A DNA stretch of 34,207 nucleotides from AWTP1-13 sp035762425 (lineage in GTDB: Bacteria > Pseudomonadota > Alphaproteobacteria > Rhizobiales > Hyphomicrobiaceae). The notes below the pieces were generated by a model. That model had not been told where the DNA came from. It did no database searches and saw only the letters and a program-made list of their open reading frames with translations. Positions 8,901 through 15,954 of the stretch are shown here, in pieces; positions within the stretch are counted from its first letter, which is position 1; each line of letters begins with the position of its first letter. The stretch lies in contig DASTOW010000279.1 in the NCBI GenBank assembly GCA_035762425.1, forward strand, positions 1-34,207. The letters run 5' to 3'. The translations under genes and the position numbers were made by a program.

Positions 8901-9002
8901 ATCACCAAGGACGTCGGCAGCGATCCTGCTTTCCCGGACCTGTCCGCGCGGGATGCGGCGGCTGTGCGCGAGTTCGATGCGCAGAAGGGAGCGATGCGGT
9001 GA
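5985..9002 (+). CDS. ileS: Isoleucyl-tRNA synthetase
   Basis: This 1005 aa class I synthetase charges tRNA-Ile. The HIGH-type signature lies in GPPYANGHIHIGT (63-75), here as HIGT. WDCHGLPIE follows it, the editing (CP1) domain is inserted in the first half, and the KMSKS loop is at 673-677 in EEKMSKSKGN. The C-terminal anticodon-binding region is complete. The extreme C-terminus keeps the outline of the bacterial zinc-binding segment (GKKCARSW, Cys967), but only one of the four expected cysteines remains: the second position is Ser and the distal Cys pair is replaced by LSARD. The ATG at 5985 was chosen because the upstream extension (TTG at 5934) does not resemble IleRS. lspA follows 274 bases downstream; ribF-ileS-lspA is a classical order in proteobacteria. 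Confidence 0.97.
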   Translation: MSSTKTDARDWSATLFLPKTDFPMKAGLPQLEPRLLERWQRIDLYHRLREAAKGKAKFILHDGPPYANGHIHIGTALNKILKDMVTRGQQMLGWDSNYVPGWDCHGLPIEWKIEEQYRAKGLDKDKVPVNEFRKECREFAEHWIDVQREEFKRLGVVGDWQHPYSTMAYKAEAVIASELMKFAMNGGLYRGSKPVMWSVVEKTALAKAEVEYHDYQSDTVWVKFPVVRITGSAEPTPLSRALLSSHVVIWTTTPWTLPGNRAISYSSKIEYALFEVTQAPDGNWAKPGDRLVLATKLAPAVLKAAKVETYQKLFDVDFAALGGDVVSHHPLRAMGYGFDVPLLDGDHVTDEDGTGFVHTAPGHGREDFDIWMAKAPELETRGIDTTIPFTVDGDGRFTKDAPGFEGKRVIDDKGNKGDANQAVIEALTKASALIARGRLKHQYPHSWRSKKPVIFRNTPQWFIAMDKPLRMPAPGANQTLRETALQAIAETEFVPASGQNRLRGMIDARPDWVISRQRAWGVPITVFVHKQTGEVIPSASFEKSGELMERVRKAMAERGADAWFEQGAAERFLKGLVAKPEQWQQATDILDVWFDSGSTHAFTLEDAKEFPGLAGIRRQRDGGQDRVMYLEGSDQHRGWFQSSLLESCGTRARAPFDVVLTHGFILDEKGEEKMSKSKGNTMSPQDIMKNSGADILRLWVASSDYTSDIRFGPGIIQGTVESYRKLRNTLRWMLGTLAHYDAKKTVGVKVMPELERLMLHRLTELDTHIRKAYAEYDYKRVVALLTQFMNTDLSAFYFDIRKDALYCDAISSGKRKAALETIEQIFRCTCLWLAPLMCFTAEEAWLARYPSETASVHVETFPKLPASWRDDALAQEWEQIKRVRRVVTGALEIERANKKIGSSLEAAPQVFIDDDELMAALEDVDFAEVCITSGVEIIAGEAPNGAFKLPDVPNVGVVPKRAQGKKCARSWRITKDVGSDPAFPDLSARDAAAVREFDAQKGAMR

Positions 9003-9276
9003 CCATCGCGGCCAGATGCGCTCTGGCCTCCTCCTGGAAAGGGGCGGGCGGCGCGCCATCACTTCGCTCCTTCGAGCGTTGCCGTGCTGTCGGCGGATTG
9101 CCAGGCCAGGGGCTAGGTGATCCTGGCGCGGCGGGTGGGGGTGTCGTGACCTGGAAGGCCATCGCACTCGGCGCGCCTGGTGCATGCTACGATGTCTCGA
9201 TGCGGCGCGCGCAAAGTGCGTGGTATTCCGTCCTCCCCCCTGCAGCGGGAGGGAAACGACCGGGCGCAAGCGATCG
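9003..9276. other. ileS-lspA intergenic region with palindromic element
   Basis: The 274-base gap is longer than in the tightly packed ileS-lspA pairs of many bacteria. At 9231-9254 there is an imperfect C-rich/G-rich palindrome (cctccc 9232-9237, gggagg 9247-9252) centred on ctgcag. Similar ctgcag-centred palindromes are common dispersed elements in alphaproteobacterial intergenic DNA (recall). It lies only 23 bases before the lspA start and could fold in the leader. I see no gene. Confidence 0.4.
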
Positions 9277-9798
9277 ATGACCACTCCGCACAAATCCTGG
9301 CTATACGGCCCGTACTCACAGCTCGGCTACACCATCATGGTGCTGACCCTGGCCTTCGACCAGGCGCACAAGTGGTGGATGCTGCTGATCTATCGCATCC
9401 AGGATCGCGGCCGCGTCACGGTCACGCCGTTCCTGGACCTGGTGTACGTGAAGAACACCGGCGTCAGCTACGGCATGTTCCTGCAGGAAAGCCAGGAGGG
9501 CCAATGGCTGCTGGCCGGTTTTGCCGTGCTGGCGACGCTTGCCATGGCCATCTGGCTGGCGCGCGGCGTCACCGACAAGTTGGTGGCGGTGAGCCTCGGG
9601 CTGATCATGGGAGGGGCGCTGGGCAATGCCATCGACCGCATCGTCATCGGGGGCGTGGCCGACTTCTTCTCTCTGCACGCCTTCGGCTATTATTGGTACG
9701 TGTTCAATATGGCCGACGTGGCGATTGTTGCCGGCGTAGTGGGCCTTCTATATGATTCGCTTGCGCCGAGTCGTAATCGTGCCCCAAAATCAACGTAG
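9277..9798 (+). CDS. lspA: Lipoprotein signal peptidase (signal peptidase II)
   Basis: This 173 aa inner-membrane aspartic protease cleaves the signal peptides of prolipoproteins after diacylglyceryl modification. The catalytic pair is Asp120 in GGALGNAIDRI (112-122) and Asp147 in YVFNMADVAI (141-150). The conserved VKNTGVSYGMF block is at 58-68. Hydrophobic segments near 14-36, 77-96, 101-120 and 145-162 fit the four-helix topology. Length is typical. The ATG at 9277 was chosen because the family starts a short distance before the first helix; the open frame continues upstream with unrelated sequence. A gene for a small predicted lipoprotein, itself a likely LspA substrate, follows after 59 bases and is probably co-transcribed. 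Confidence 0.95.
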   Translation: MTTPHKSWLYGPYSQLGYTIMVLTLAFDQAHKWWMLLIYRIQDRGRVTVTPFLDLVYVKNTGVSYGMFLQESQEGQWLLAGFAVLATLAMAIWLARGVTDKLVAVSLGLIMGGALGNAIDRIVIGGVADFFSLHAFGYYWYVFNMADVAIVAGVVGLLYDSLAPSRNRAPKST

Positions 9799-9857
9799 TT
9801 GATTGGAATGTATGAGACTTCGGCTCAGCTTGCCCGCCGGGCCCGGGGGATGAAACG

Positions 9858-10310
9858 ATGACGGGATGGCAGCTACGCGTTGTGCATCTGGCTTCGACCG
9901 TCGCGTTCGCAGCGACGCTCGTTCTTGGCGGGTGTTCGGACGGCCTTGAGGTTAACGGCAAGCTGTTCGACTGGATGGGCATCAGCACGTCTGCTCTGGA
10001 GCAGTCCAAGCGCGAGCCGCAGGTTGCAGCGCGCGCCCCCCTCGTGCTGCCGCCCAACTCCAACCGGCTGCCGGCGCCTGGCTCCGAACAGGAGCAGGAC
10101 CCGACGAACATCGCTGCCTTGAACGACCCTGATCGCAAGAAGGCGGCCGCGGCCAAGGAGCGCGAGCGCTTGCATCTGGCCTACTGCCGCGGCGAGATCC
10201 AGTGGAAAGACAAGGTCTACAAGGCGGATGACTCGTCGGGCAATCGCAGCCCCTACGGAGCCTGCCCGACCCTGCTGGGCGACACGCTGAGCAACGTGAA
10301 CAAGCCGTAG
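9858..10310 (+). CDS. Predicted small lipoprotein of unknown function
   Basis: The 150 aa protein begins with a hydrophobic signal segment (residues 6-23) ending in a lipobox, LVLGGC, with the acylated Cys expected at 26. The mature part is hydrophilic, with a Pro/Asn-rich stretch (63-85), a Lys/Ala-rich charged segment (93-103) and two cysteines (124 and 140) near the C-terminus. I do not recognise a domain. The ATG at 9858 is preceded by GGGGGA with 7-base spacing, a good ribosome binding site. It sits between lspA and the M16 peptidase pair. Small lipoproteins in this position occur in other Hyphomicrobiales (recall), which suggests an envelope role, but the function is unknown. A hairpin at 10311-10332 follows the stop codon directly. 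Confidence 0.75.
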   Translation: MTGWQLRVVHLASTVAFAATLVLGGCSDGLEVNGKLFDWMGISTSALEQSKREPQVAARAPLVLPPNSNRLPAPGSEQEQDPTNIAALNDPDRKKAAAAKERERLHLAYCRGEIQWKDKVYKADDSSGNRSPYGACPTLLGDTLSNVNKP

Positions 10311-10332
10311 CCCTCTGCACCTGCAAAGAGGG
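10311..10332 (+). terminator. Possible terminator after the lipoprotein gene
   Basis: The arms ccctct (10311-10316) and agaggg (10327-10332) form a short stem that begins directly after the stop codon. Inner tgca repeats can pair further. No T-tract follows, so efficient termination is uncertain. Confidence 0.35.
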
Positions 10333-10439
10333 GCAGCGATCCACCTGCGTCAGGGTTTGTGATAGGTGACCCTGCGCGGTTCACCGCCCAGCCGGCCTTA
10401 TTTTTTGGAACGTTCCAGTCCGCAACGACGTTTCGCCAG

Positions 10440-10907
10440 ATGATCGAGGCCCGCACAGTGATAGCTAGTGCCTCGCTTGGCCCCGCGGAACTGAGCACCT
10501 TGCTGCAAGCCTTCGACGAGGCTTGGCAACAGGTGGCCTACGGCTTCACAGCCCCCCTGGAGGCCAAGGCCGCGCGGCTCAAGATGGCGAATGCCGTACT
10601 TGCCCAGGCCAAACACGGCGTCATTTTCGGTAGGCTGAAGCAGGCCGCGCTGGATGTCATTGCTGATCGCTTGCGAACGCCGCACGAGGTGCAGCTTGAT
10701 CGAGCGCTGGATCTGATCAACGAAGCCAAAGAGCGCGTTGCCGTCCAGCGTGACCGTGTTAACGAACAAATACGCCTTGGGCACAACAGTGAGCTTTCCC
10801 GACAACTGCTGCGGAGTTTTGAGCTCACCCTTGGCCTGATGGTTCGCCACAGCAAAATCATCGAGAAAGAGGTGAAGCGTGAGGAGGCTGCGTTAGACCC
10901 AGCGTGA
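10440..10907 (+). CDS. Hypothetical protein, mostly alpha-helical
   Basis: The 155 aa product (182 aa if translation starts at 10359) has no domain I can name. It is predicted to be soluble and almost entirely helical: a segment ASLGPAELSTLLQAFDEAWQ near the start, an Ala/Leu-rich middle (EAKAARLKMANAVLAQAK), then long charged helices ending in KIIEKEVKREEAALDPA. Similar short helical proteins of unknown function with an AFDEAW-like start are common in Hyphomicrobiales (recall). I prefer the ATG at 10440 because the first 27 residues of the longer form look non-coding; neither start has a strong ribosome binding site. Codon use is less G+C-biased than in its neighbours, and the following 800 bases hold no gene, so the segment may be a recent arrival or decaying. 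Confidence 0.6.
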   Translation: MIEARTVIASASLGPAELSTLLQAFDEAWQQVAYGFTAPLEAKAARLKMANAVLAQAKHGVIFGRLKQAALDVIADRLRTPHEVQLDRALDLINEAKERVAVQRDRVNEQIRLGHNSELSRQLLRSFELTLGLMVRHSKIIEKEVKREEAALDPA

Positions 10908-11709
10908 CCGGCGGTATGGCCTGAACGAAACGCCCCACCTGCAGGACGGGGTCCGAGGCGCTTCCCTTGGCGGCTACCCCGGAGAGGTTACGACGCTCAA
11001 CTCGAGACGTCGAAGGAACGGGGATTGTTTGCCACCACGACGAGGTGGCAGGGCGGGAGTGAACGCCCTCGGCATGCGTGAACCTTGGCTGCCCGCGCTC
11101 GAATGTCGCGGGCGAGGCTGCGCTCTGGGACAATTTCGCCCGCACGACCTTGCTGCACGGCGGCTGCTTGCCCATTCGGCGGTCGATAGTGGGCACGATA
11201 CATCGTAGCGCGCCCGCGTGCCGCTAGTCTAGGGCGCCACTATCCCACACTCTCATGCGACTGCAGATTGGGCTGAGCAGGCCGGCCTCGGTGAGCAGCT
11301 TCCGATTGGCCCTGGTCTTGCGTCAGTTGTCCTCTCACCTTCAGGGATGGCGAGTTTGAGGGTTTGCGAATGCGCATGACAGGGTCCTCTTGCGCCGCGG
11401 TGATACAGTCGGCACACAACGGGTGTGCACCAAACTGACGTACCCAGCGGTTGCGAGAGGCCCGCAAAAGACCAGCATAAGTGCCTGTCAGGCTTCGCGG
11501 AATCGTCTCGCGATGCCGCGCTAACCTTGGGTGAAGGAAGTGTGAAACATTGCTCCCTTGTCATTTGACTTCGTGGCCCCGAACGCCGGACAAGGACTTT
11601 CTGCGGTTTCGGTGCGCAGTGGACGCAAGCGTGCCGCATTTCTTGCCCCGCATCCGATGGGCTCGCGCCGTCAGGGACGGCTGTATGTCGCTCGCGCACA
11701 GGAACGATC
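10908..11709. other. Gene-free interval before the M16 peptidase pair (802 bp)
   Basis: I find no convincing gene, RNA or mobile element here. Several open frames on the minus strand (for example 10858-11196 and 11253-11867) have mixed composition, many Cys/Ser/Arg residues and no ribosome binding sites. A minus-strand stretch near 11400-11450 reads HPLCADC, which recalls HNH-type zinc segments, but no HNH catalytic motif follows. The interval may hold decayed genes. The last 100 bases presumably carry the promoter of the M16 operon. Confidence 0.4.
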
Positions 11710-13116
11710 ATGCGTATCCATGCTAGGCAGCTGCTTCTTCTCCTTCTTGCACTCGGAACAATGATGTTCACGCAATCCTTCGCATCCCTCAACGCCAAGC
11801 CGATCGCCACTCGCGTCAGCGAGTACAAGCTCGCCAACGGTCTGCAGCTGATCGTCGTGCCGGACAATCGCGCGCCGGTCGTGACCCACTACGTGTGGTA
11901 TCGCGTGGGTGCTGCCGACGAGCCGGCCGGCGTGTCGGGCATCGCCCATTTCCTCGAACACCTGATGTTCAAGTCGACCGAGAAGCTGACATCGGGCGAG
12001 TTCTCCAAGACCATCTCGCGGCTCGGCGGCCAGGACAACGCCTTCACCACGCACGACTACACCGGCTACTTCCAGCGCATCTCCAAGGACCGGCTCAAAA
12101 CGGTGATGGAGATGGAGGCCGACCGCATGGTCAACCTCAAGCTCGACCCGAAGGACGTGGAGACCGAGCGCGAGGTGATCCTCGAGGAGCGCCGCTCGCG
12201 CACCGAGAACAATCCTTCCAGCATCCTGTCCGAGCAGATGTCGGCGGCGCTGTACCAGAACCATCCCTACCGCATCCCGATCATCGGCTGGATGCATGAG
12301 ATGAAGAAGCTCTCGCGCGAGGATGCGCTCGACTTCTACAAGCGCTTCTACGCGCCCAACAATGCCATCGTGGTGGTGACCGGCGACGTCGTGCCGGAAC
12401 AAGTGAAGTCGGTGGCCGAGGCCGTCTACGGCGGTCTCAAGCCCAACGACGCCATCAAGCCGCGCCAGCGTGCCCAGGAGCCCGAGCATCGCGCTCCGCG
12501 CCGCGTGGAGCTGAAGGACCCGCGTGCCGGCAATGCCTCCATTCGCCGGTTCTATCTGGCGCCGAGCCACGCCAAGGCCGACAAGGGCGACGCCGAGGCG
12601 CTCTACGTGCTGATGAAAATCGCCGGCAGCGGCAGCACCAGCCGCCTCTATCAGAAGTTGGTTGCTGAGGAGAAGATCGCCGCCGGTGCCGGTGGCTGGT
12701 ACTCTGGCGGCGGCCTCGACAGCGGCTCGATCGGCGTATATGCGACGGCGGCACAGGGTGTCGGCCTCGACAAGGTCGAACAGTCGATCGACGCGGTGCT
12801 GCACGAGTTGCGCGAGAAGGCCGTCAACCCCGACGAGCTGGAGCGCGCCAAGAAGGCCTTCATCGCCGAGTTCATCTACGAGTCGGACAGCCAGGCTTCG
12901 CTGGCGCGCCGGTACGGTGAGGGCATCATCGTCGGCCTTACGATCGACGAGATCAACAACTGGCCGGTAACGGTGTCCAAGGTGACGGCCGACGATGTGA
13001 AGCGGGTGGCAAACAAGTATCTGGATATCCGCCACTCGGTGACCGGTACGTTGATTCCGACCCAGCCGAGCGCGGAAAGCGAAACCACCAAGTCCGCTCC
13101 GGCGAAGAAGTCCTAG
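11710..13116 (+). CDS. M16 zinc peptidase, catalytic subunit type
   Basis: This 468 aa protein belongs to the M16 (pitrilysin/mitochondrial processing peptidase-like) family. A Sec signal peptide is evident (hydrophobic 8-20, likely cleavage after SFA near 25), placing it in the periplasm. The inverted zinc motif HxxEH is H80-F-L-E83-H84, and the third zinc ligand is Glu160 in EREVILEERR (154-162), 75 residues further on, as expected. The second half contains the inactive M16 C-domain. The ATG at 11710 is preceded by AGGA at 6-base spacing. It is followed after 15 bases by a second M16 gene without the zinc motif. Such pairs form catalytic/non-catalytic heterodimers in other alphaproteobacteria (for example Sphingomonas). 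Substrates are unknown. Confidence 0.93.
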   Translation: MRIHARQLLLLLLALGTMMFTQSFASLNAKPIATRVSEYKLANGLQLIVVPDNRAPVVTHYVWYRVGAADEPAGVSGIAHFLEHLMFKSTEKLTSGEFSKTISRLGGQDNAFTTHDYTGYFQRISKDRLKTVMEMEADRMVNLKLDPKDVETEREVILEERRSRTENNPSSILSEQMSAALYQNHPYRIPIIGWMHEMKKLSREDALDFYKRFYAPNNAIVVVTGDVVPEQVKSVAEAVYGGLKPNDAIKPRQRAQEPEHRAPRRVELKDPRAGNASIRRFYLAPSHAKADKGDAEALYVLMKIAGSGSTSRLYQKLVAEEKIAAGAGGWYSGGGLDSGSIGVYATAAQGVGLDKVEQSIDAVLHELREKAVNPDELERAKKAFIAEFIYESDSQASLARRYGEGIIVGLTIDEINNWPVTVSKVTADDVKRVANKYLDIRHSVTGTLIPTQPSAESETTKSAPAKKS

Positions 13117-13131
13117 GTAGGGGAGATCACC

Positions 13132-14496
13132 TTGACCTGTTCCCGCTTCCGGCCGACAGCAATCGGCCTGCGTCTTGAAGCCTGCCTCTTCGCAGCTCTG
13201 CTTGTGGCCGCGCTTCTCATCCCATTCAGCAAGGCACAAGCTATGAAGATCCAAGAGGTCAAGAGTCCGGGTGGCATCACGGCGTGGCTCGTGGAAGAGC
13301 ACAGCGTGCCGCTGATCGCGCTGCGCTATGCCTTCGATGGCGGCAACGCGCAGGATCCGGCCGGCAAGGAGGGCCTCGCCAACTTCCTGGCCTCCATGCT
13401 CGACGAAGGCGCCGGCGATCTCAACGCCAAGCAGTTTCAGGAGCGCATGGAGGAGATCGCCATGCGCATGGCCTTCGACGACGCACGCGATGCCTTCTAC
13501 GGCAGCTTCGAGACGCTGACCGAGAACCGCGACAAAGCCGTGGCGCTGCTCTCGCTGGCGCTCAATAAGCCGCGCTTCGACAGCGATGCCGTGGACCGCA
13601 TTCGCGGCCAGCTGGTGGCGGGGTTGATCCATGCCGCGCGCGATCCCGACCGAGTCGCTTCCGAGACCTGGGCGGCGACGGCGTTCGCCGGCCATCCGTA
13701 CGGCCGTCCCGCCAACGGCACCCAAGAATCGATCAAGACGATCGTGCGCGAGGATCTGGCGGCTCTGCGCACGCGCATGTTCGCCAAGGACACGTTGCGC
13801 GTGGTGGCGGTGGGCGATATCGACGCCGCGACCTTGGCCAGCATGCTCGACCAGATTTTTGGCGGGCTGCCCGAGAAGGCCAAGCTTACTCCCGTTGCCC
13901 AGGTGAGCCCCAAGGCCACCGAGAAAATGAAAGTGGTCGAGATGGCCGTGCCGCAGTCGGTGGCCCGCTTCGGCCTGCCGGCCATGCCGCGCAAGGACAA
14001 GGATTTCCTGCCTGCGTTCGTGCTCAATCAGATCCTTGGCGGTGGCGTGATGTCGTCGCGGCTGTGGGAGGAGGTGCGCGAGAAGCGCGGGCTCGCCTAT
14101 TCGGTGTACACCTCCGTGCAGCCGTTCAAGCATACCTCGGTGTTCGCCGGTGGCGTCGCCACCAAGAACGAGGAGATCGGCCAGTCGCTCGACGTCATCA
14201 ACTCCGAGCTGAAGCGCATTGCCGCCGAGGGGCCGACCGCGACGGAGCTTGCCAACGCCAAGAGCTACCTGGTCGGCTCGTTCGCGCTGCGGTTCGATAC
14301 GAACGCCAAGATCGCCAACCAGCTGCTCTGGATTCTGCAGGAAGACCTGGGCAAAGACTACGTGGATCGCCGCAACGGCGAGATCGAGGCGGTCACGCTC
14401 GACCAGGTGAAGGCCGTCGCCAAGCGGCTGTTCGCGGACCAGGAGCTGATCACCACCATCGTCGGCAAGCCCAAGGGCCTGGCGCCGCGCGGGTAA
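13132..14496 (+). CDS. M16 peptidase-like partner subunit (no zinc site)
   Basis: The 454 aa protein aligns in outline with M16 peptidases, but the place of HxxEH is taken by NFLAS (84-88), so it cannot bind zinc. It keeps EEVREKRGLAYSVYT (313-327), the Arg/Tyr segment with which the partner M16 domain helps bind substrate. The N-terminus has a basic part and a hydrophobic core (18-31) with likely cleavage after AQA (37), so it should be periplasmic. The start is a TTG at 13132 preceded by a strong GGGGAG site. The next ATG (13243) would remove the signal peptide. The gene begins 15 bases after the catalytic M16 gene; co-translation and heterodimer formation are the natural inference. Confidence 0.9.
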   Translation: MTCSRFRPTAIGLRLEACLFAALLVAALLIPFSKAQAMKIQEVKSPGGITAWLVEEHSVPLIALRYAFDGGNAQDPAGKEGLANFLASMLDEGAGDLNAKQFQERMEEIAMRMAFDDARDAFYGSFETLTENRDKAVALLSLALNKPRFDSDAVDRIRGQLVAGLIHAARDPDRVASETWAATAFAGHPYGRPANGTQESIKTIVREDLAALRTRMFAKDTLRVVAVGDIDAATLASMLDQIFGGLPEKAKLTPVAQVSPKATEKMKVVEMAVPQSVARFGLPAMPRKDKDFLPAFVLNQILGGGVMSSRLWEEVREKRGLAYSVYTSVQPFKHTSVFAGGVATKNEEIGQSLDVINSELKRIAAEGPTATELANAKSYLVGSFALRFDTNAKIANQLLWILQEDLGKDYVDRRNGEIEAVTLDQVKAVAKRLFADQELITTIVGKPKGLAPRG

Positions 14497-14497
14497 T

Positions 14498-14566
14498 TGT
14501 CATCCCGGACTTCGCGTCGGGCGCATGTCCGGCATCCAGCACGCGGGTAGTGACCCCGGGATGACA
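14498..14566. repeat. Intergenic palindromic repeat (gtcatcccgg family), copy 1
   Basis: Arms tgtcatcccgg (14498-14508) and ccgggatgaca (14556-14566) form an 11-bp perfect inverted repeat around 47 bases. The core gtcatcccggac recurs at 25619-25630. It lies directly after the second M16 gene and before pgi, where it could also end transcription. Repeats of this form are widespread between genes of Hyphomicrobiales (recall). Confidence 0.65.
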
Positions 14567-14595
14567 GTGGCGTGGATTCGCGCTAGGCGTCGGGC

Positions 14596-15954
14596 ATGAG
14601 CACGACGATTGCCGAGCGGGCCGGCGCGGCCCCCTACTCCCATTCGATTGCCGGCTGCCTCGACGGCGCGATCGGCAAACACGGCCTAAGCCAGGACGAG
14701 CTGACGCTCTGGATCGAGCGGCTGGCTCCCGCTCTCGACGCCTTGCAAGGCGACTATCGCGAGCGGCGCCTGCCGCTGCTGCGCATCGCCGAGGACGAGG
14801 CGGACATCGTCGCGGCCGAAGCGGCGCTCGCCAGGCTCAGCGCCGGCGCGAAGGCCATCATCTTCTTCGGCACTGGCGGCTCCAGTCTTGGCGGCCAGAC
14901 GCTGGCGCAGCTCGGCGGCTGGAACATCCCGGGCCTCGCCGACGAAGCGCAGCGAAACCGTCCACGCACGCGCTTCTACGACAATCTTGATCCCGTCACG
15001 CTCGAATCGGCGCTCGGCACGTTCGACATCGCCACCGCGCGCTTTGTCGTCACCTCCAAGTCGGGTGGCACGCCCGAGACGCTTGCGCAGACACTCGCGG
15101 CCATGTCGGCGGTGCGGGCGGCAGGGCTGGAGGCGCGCATCCCCGAGCTGTTCCTGGGCATCACCGAACCGCGCGCTGCCGGCAAGGCTAACGGTCTGCG
15201 CGACCTGTTTGAAGGTCTCGGTATCCCGGTGCTGGAGCACAACCCGGGAATCGGCGGTCGCTTCTCGGGGCTGACCAACGTCGGCTTGCTGCCGGCCCTG
15301 GCGCGCGGCCTCGATGTGCGCGCCGTGCGAGCAGGCGCCCGCAGCGTGGTGGACGCGATGTTGGCGGCCGACACGCCCCTCGCCTTCCCGCCGGCGGTCG
15401 GCGCGGCGCTGGCTGTGGCGCTGGCGCGCGAGCGCGGCATACGCACGCACGTGATGATGCCCTACACCGATCGCCTCGGGCGCTTCTCGCACTGGTTCGT
15501 GCAGCTGTGGGCGGAGAGCCTCGGCAAGGACGGCCAGGGCACGGCGCCGATTGCCTGCGTCGGGCCGCTCGACCAGCACAGTCAACTGCAGTTGTTCATG
15601 GATGGGCCGCGCGAGCATCTGATCACCATCGTGCGCCTGCCGAGCGCGGGCGTCGGCCCGAAGCTGCCGACCGATCTGGCGGGCAAGGCGGGCGTGGGCT
15701 TTCTGGCTGGCAAGACGGTCGGGGACCTGGTGGCGGCGCAGACGCATGCCGTGCCCGAGGCGCTGGGCCGCGCTGGCCGCCCGGTGCGCACCTTCGATCT
15801 CGACCGGCTCGACGAGGCGTCCCTGGGCGCGCTGATGATGCATTGCATGCTGGAGACGATTCTGGCTGCGCGCCTGATGGGCGTCGACCCGTTCGACCAG
15901 CCGGCGGTGGAACTCGCCAAGGTGATCACGCGCGAGCGCGTCACCCAGGGTTAG
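14596..15954 (+). CDS. pgi: Glucose-6-phosphate isomerase
   Basis: This 452 aa enzyme interconverts glucose-6-phosphate and fructose-6-phosphate in the cytoplasm. It is the short form, about 100 residues smaller than E. coli Pgi, common in some alphaproteobacteria. The sugar-phosphate binding motifs are FGTGGSSLGG (91-100) and VTSKSGGTPETL (152-163). Active-site segments are GGRFSGLTN (220-228, Arg222), WAESLGKDGQG (305-315, Glu307) and DQHSQLQLFMDGP (326-338, His328). The C-terminus FDQPAVELAK contains the expected catalytic Lys region. The ATG at 14596 is the only reasonable start. The stop codon overlaps the stop of the frame read on the opposite strand (see the DUF6600 gene). Confidence 0.95.
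   Translation: MSTTIAERAGAAPYSHSIAGCLDGAIGKHGLSQDELTLWIERLAPALDALQGDYRERRLPLLRIAEDEADIVAAEAALARLSAGAKAIIFFGTGGSSLGGQTLAQLGGWNIPGLADEAQRNRPRTRFYDNLDPVTLESALGTFDIATARFVVTSKSGGTPETLAQTLAAMSAVRAAGLEARIPELFLGITEPRAAGKANGLRDLFEGLGIPVLEHNPGIGGRFSGLTNVGLLPALARGLDVRAVRAGARSVVDAMLAADTPLAFPPAVGAALAVALARERGIRTHVMMPYTDRLGRFSHWFVQLWAESLGKDGQGTAPIACVGPLDQHSQLQLFMDGPREHLITIVRLPSAGVGPKLPTDLAGKAGVGFLAGKTVGDLVAAQTHAVPEALGRAGRPVRTFDLDRLDEASLGALMMHCMLETILAARLMGVDPFDQPAVELAKVITRERVTQG

Noticed and set aside
11253..11867. Minus-strand open frame that could be a transposase or HNH nuclease remnant
   Set aside because: Only a short HPLCADC-like stretch in a second frame recalls an HNH zinc region; no catalytic motif, terminal repeats or target duplications are visible.
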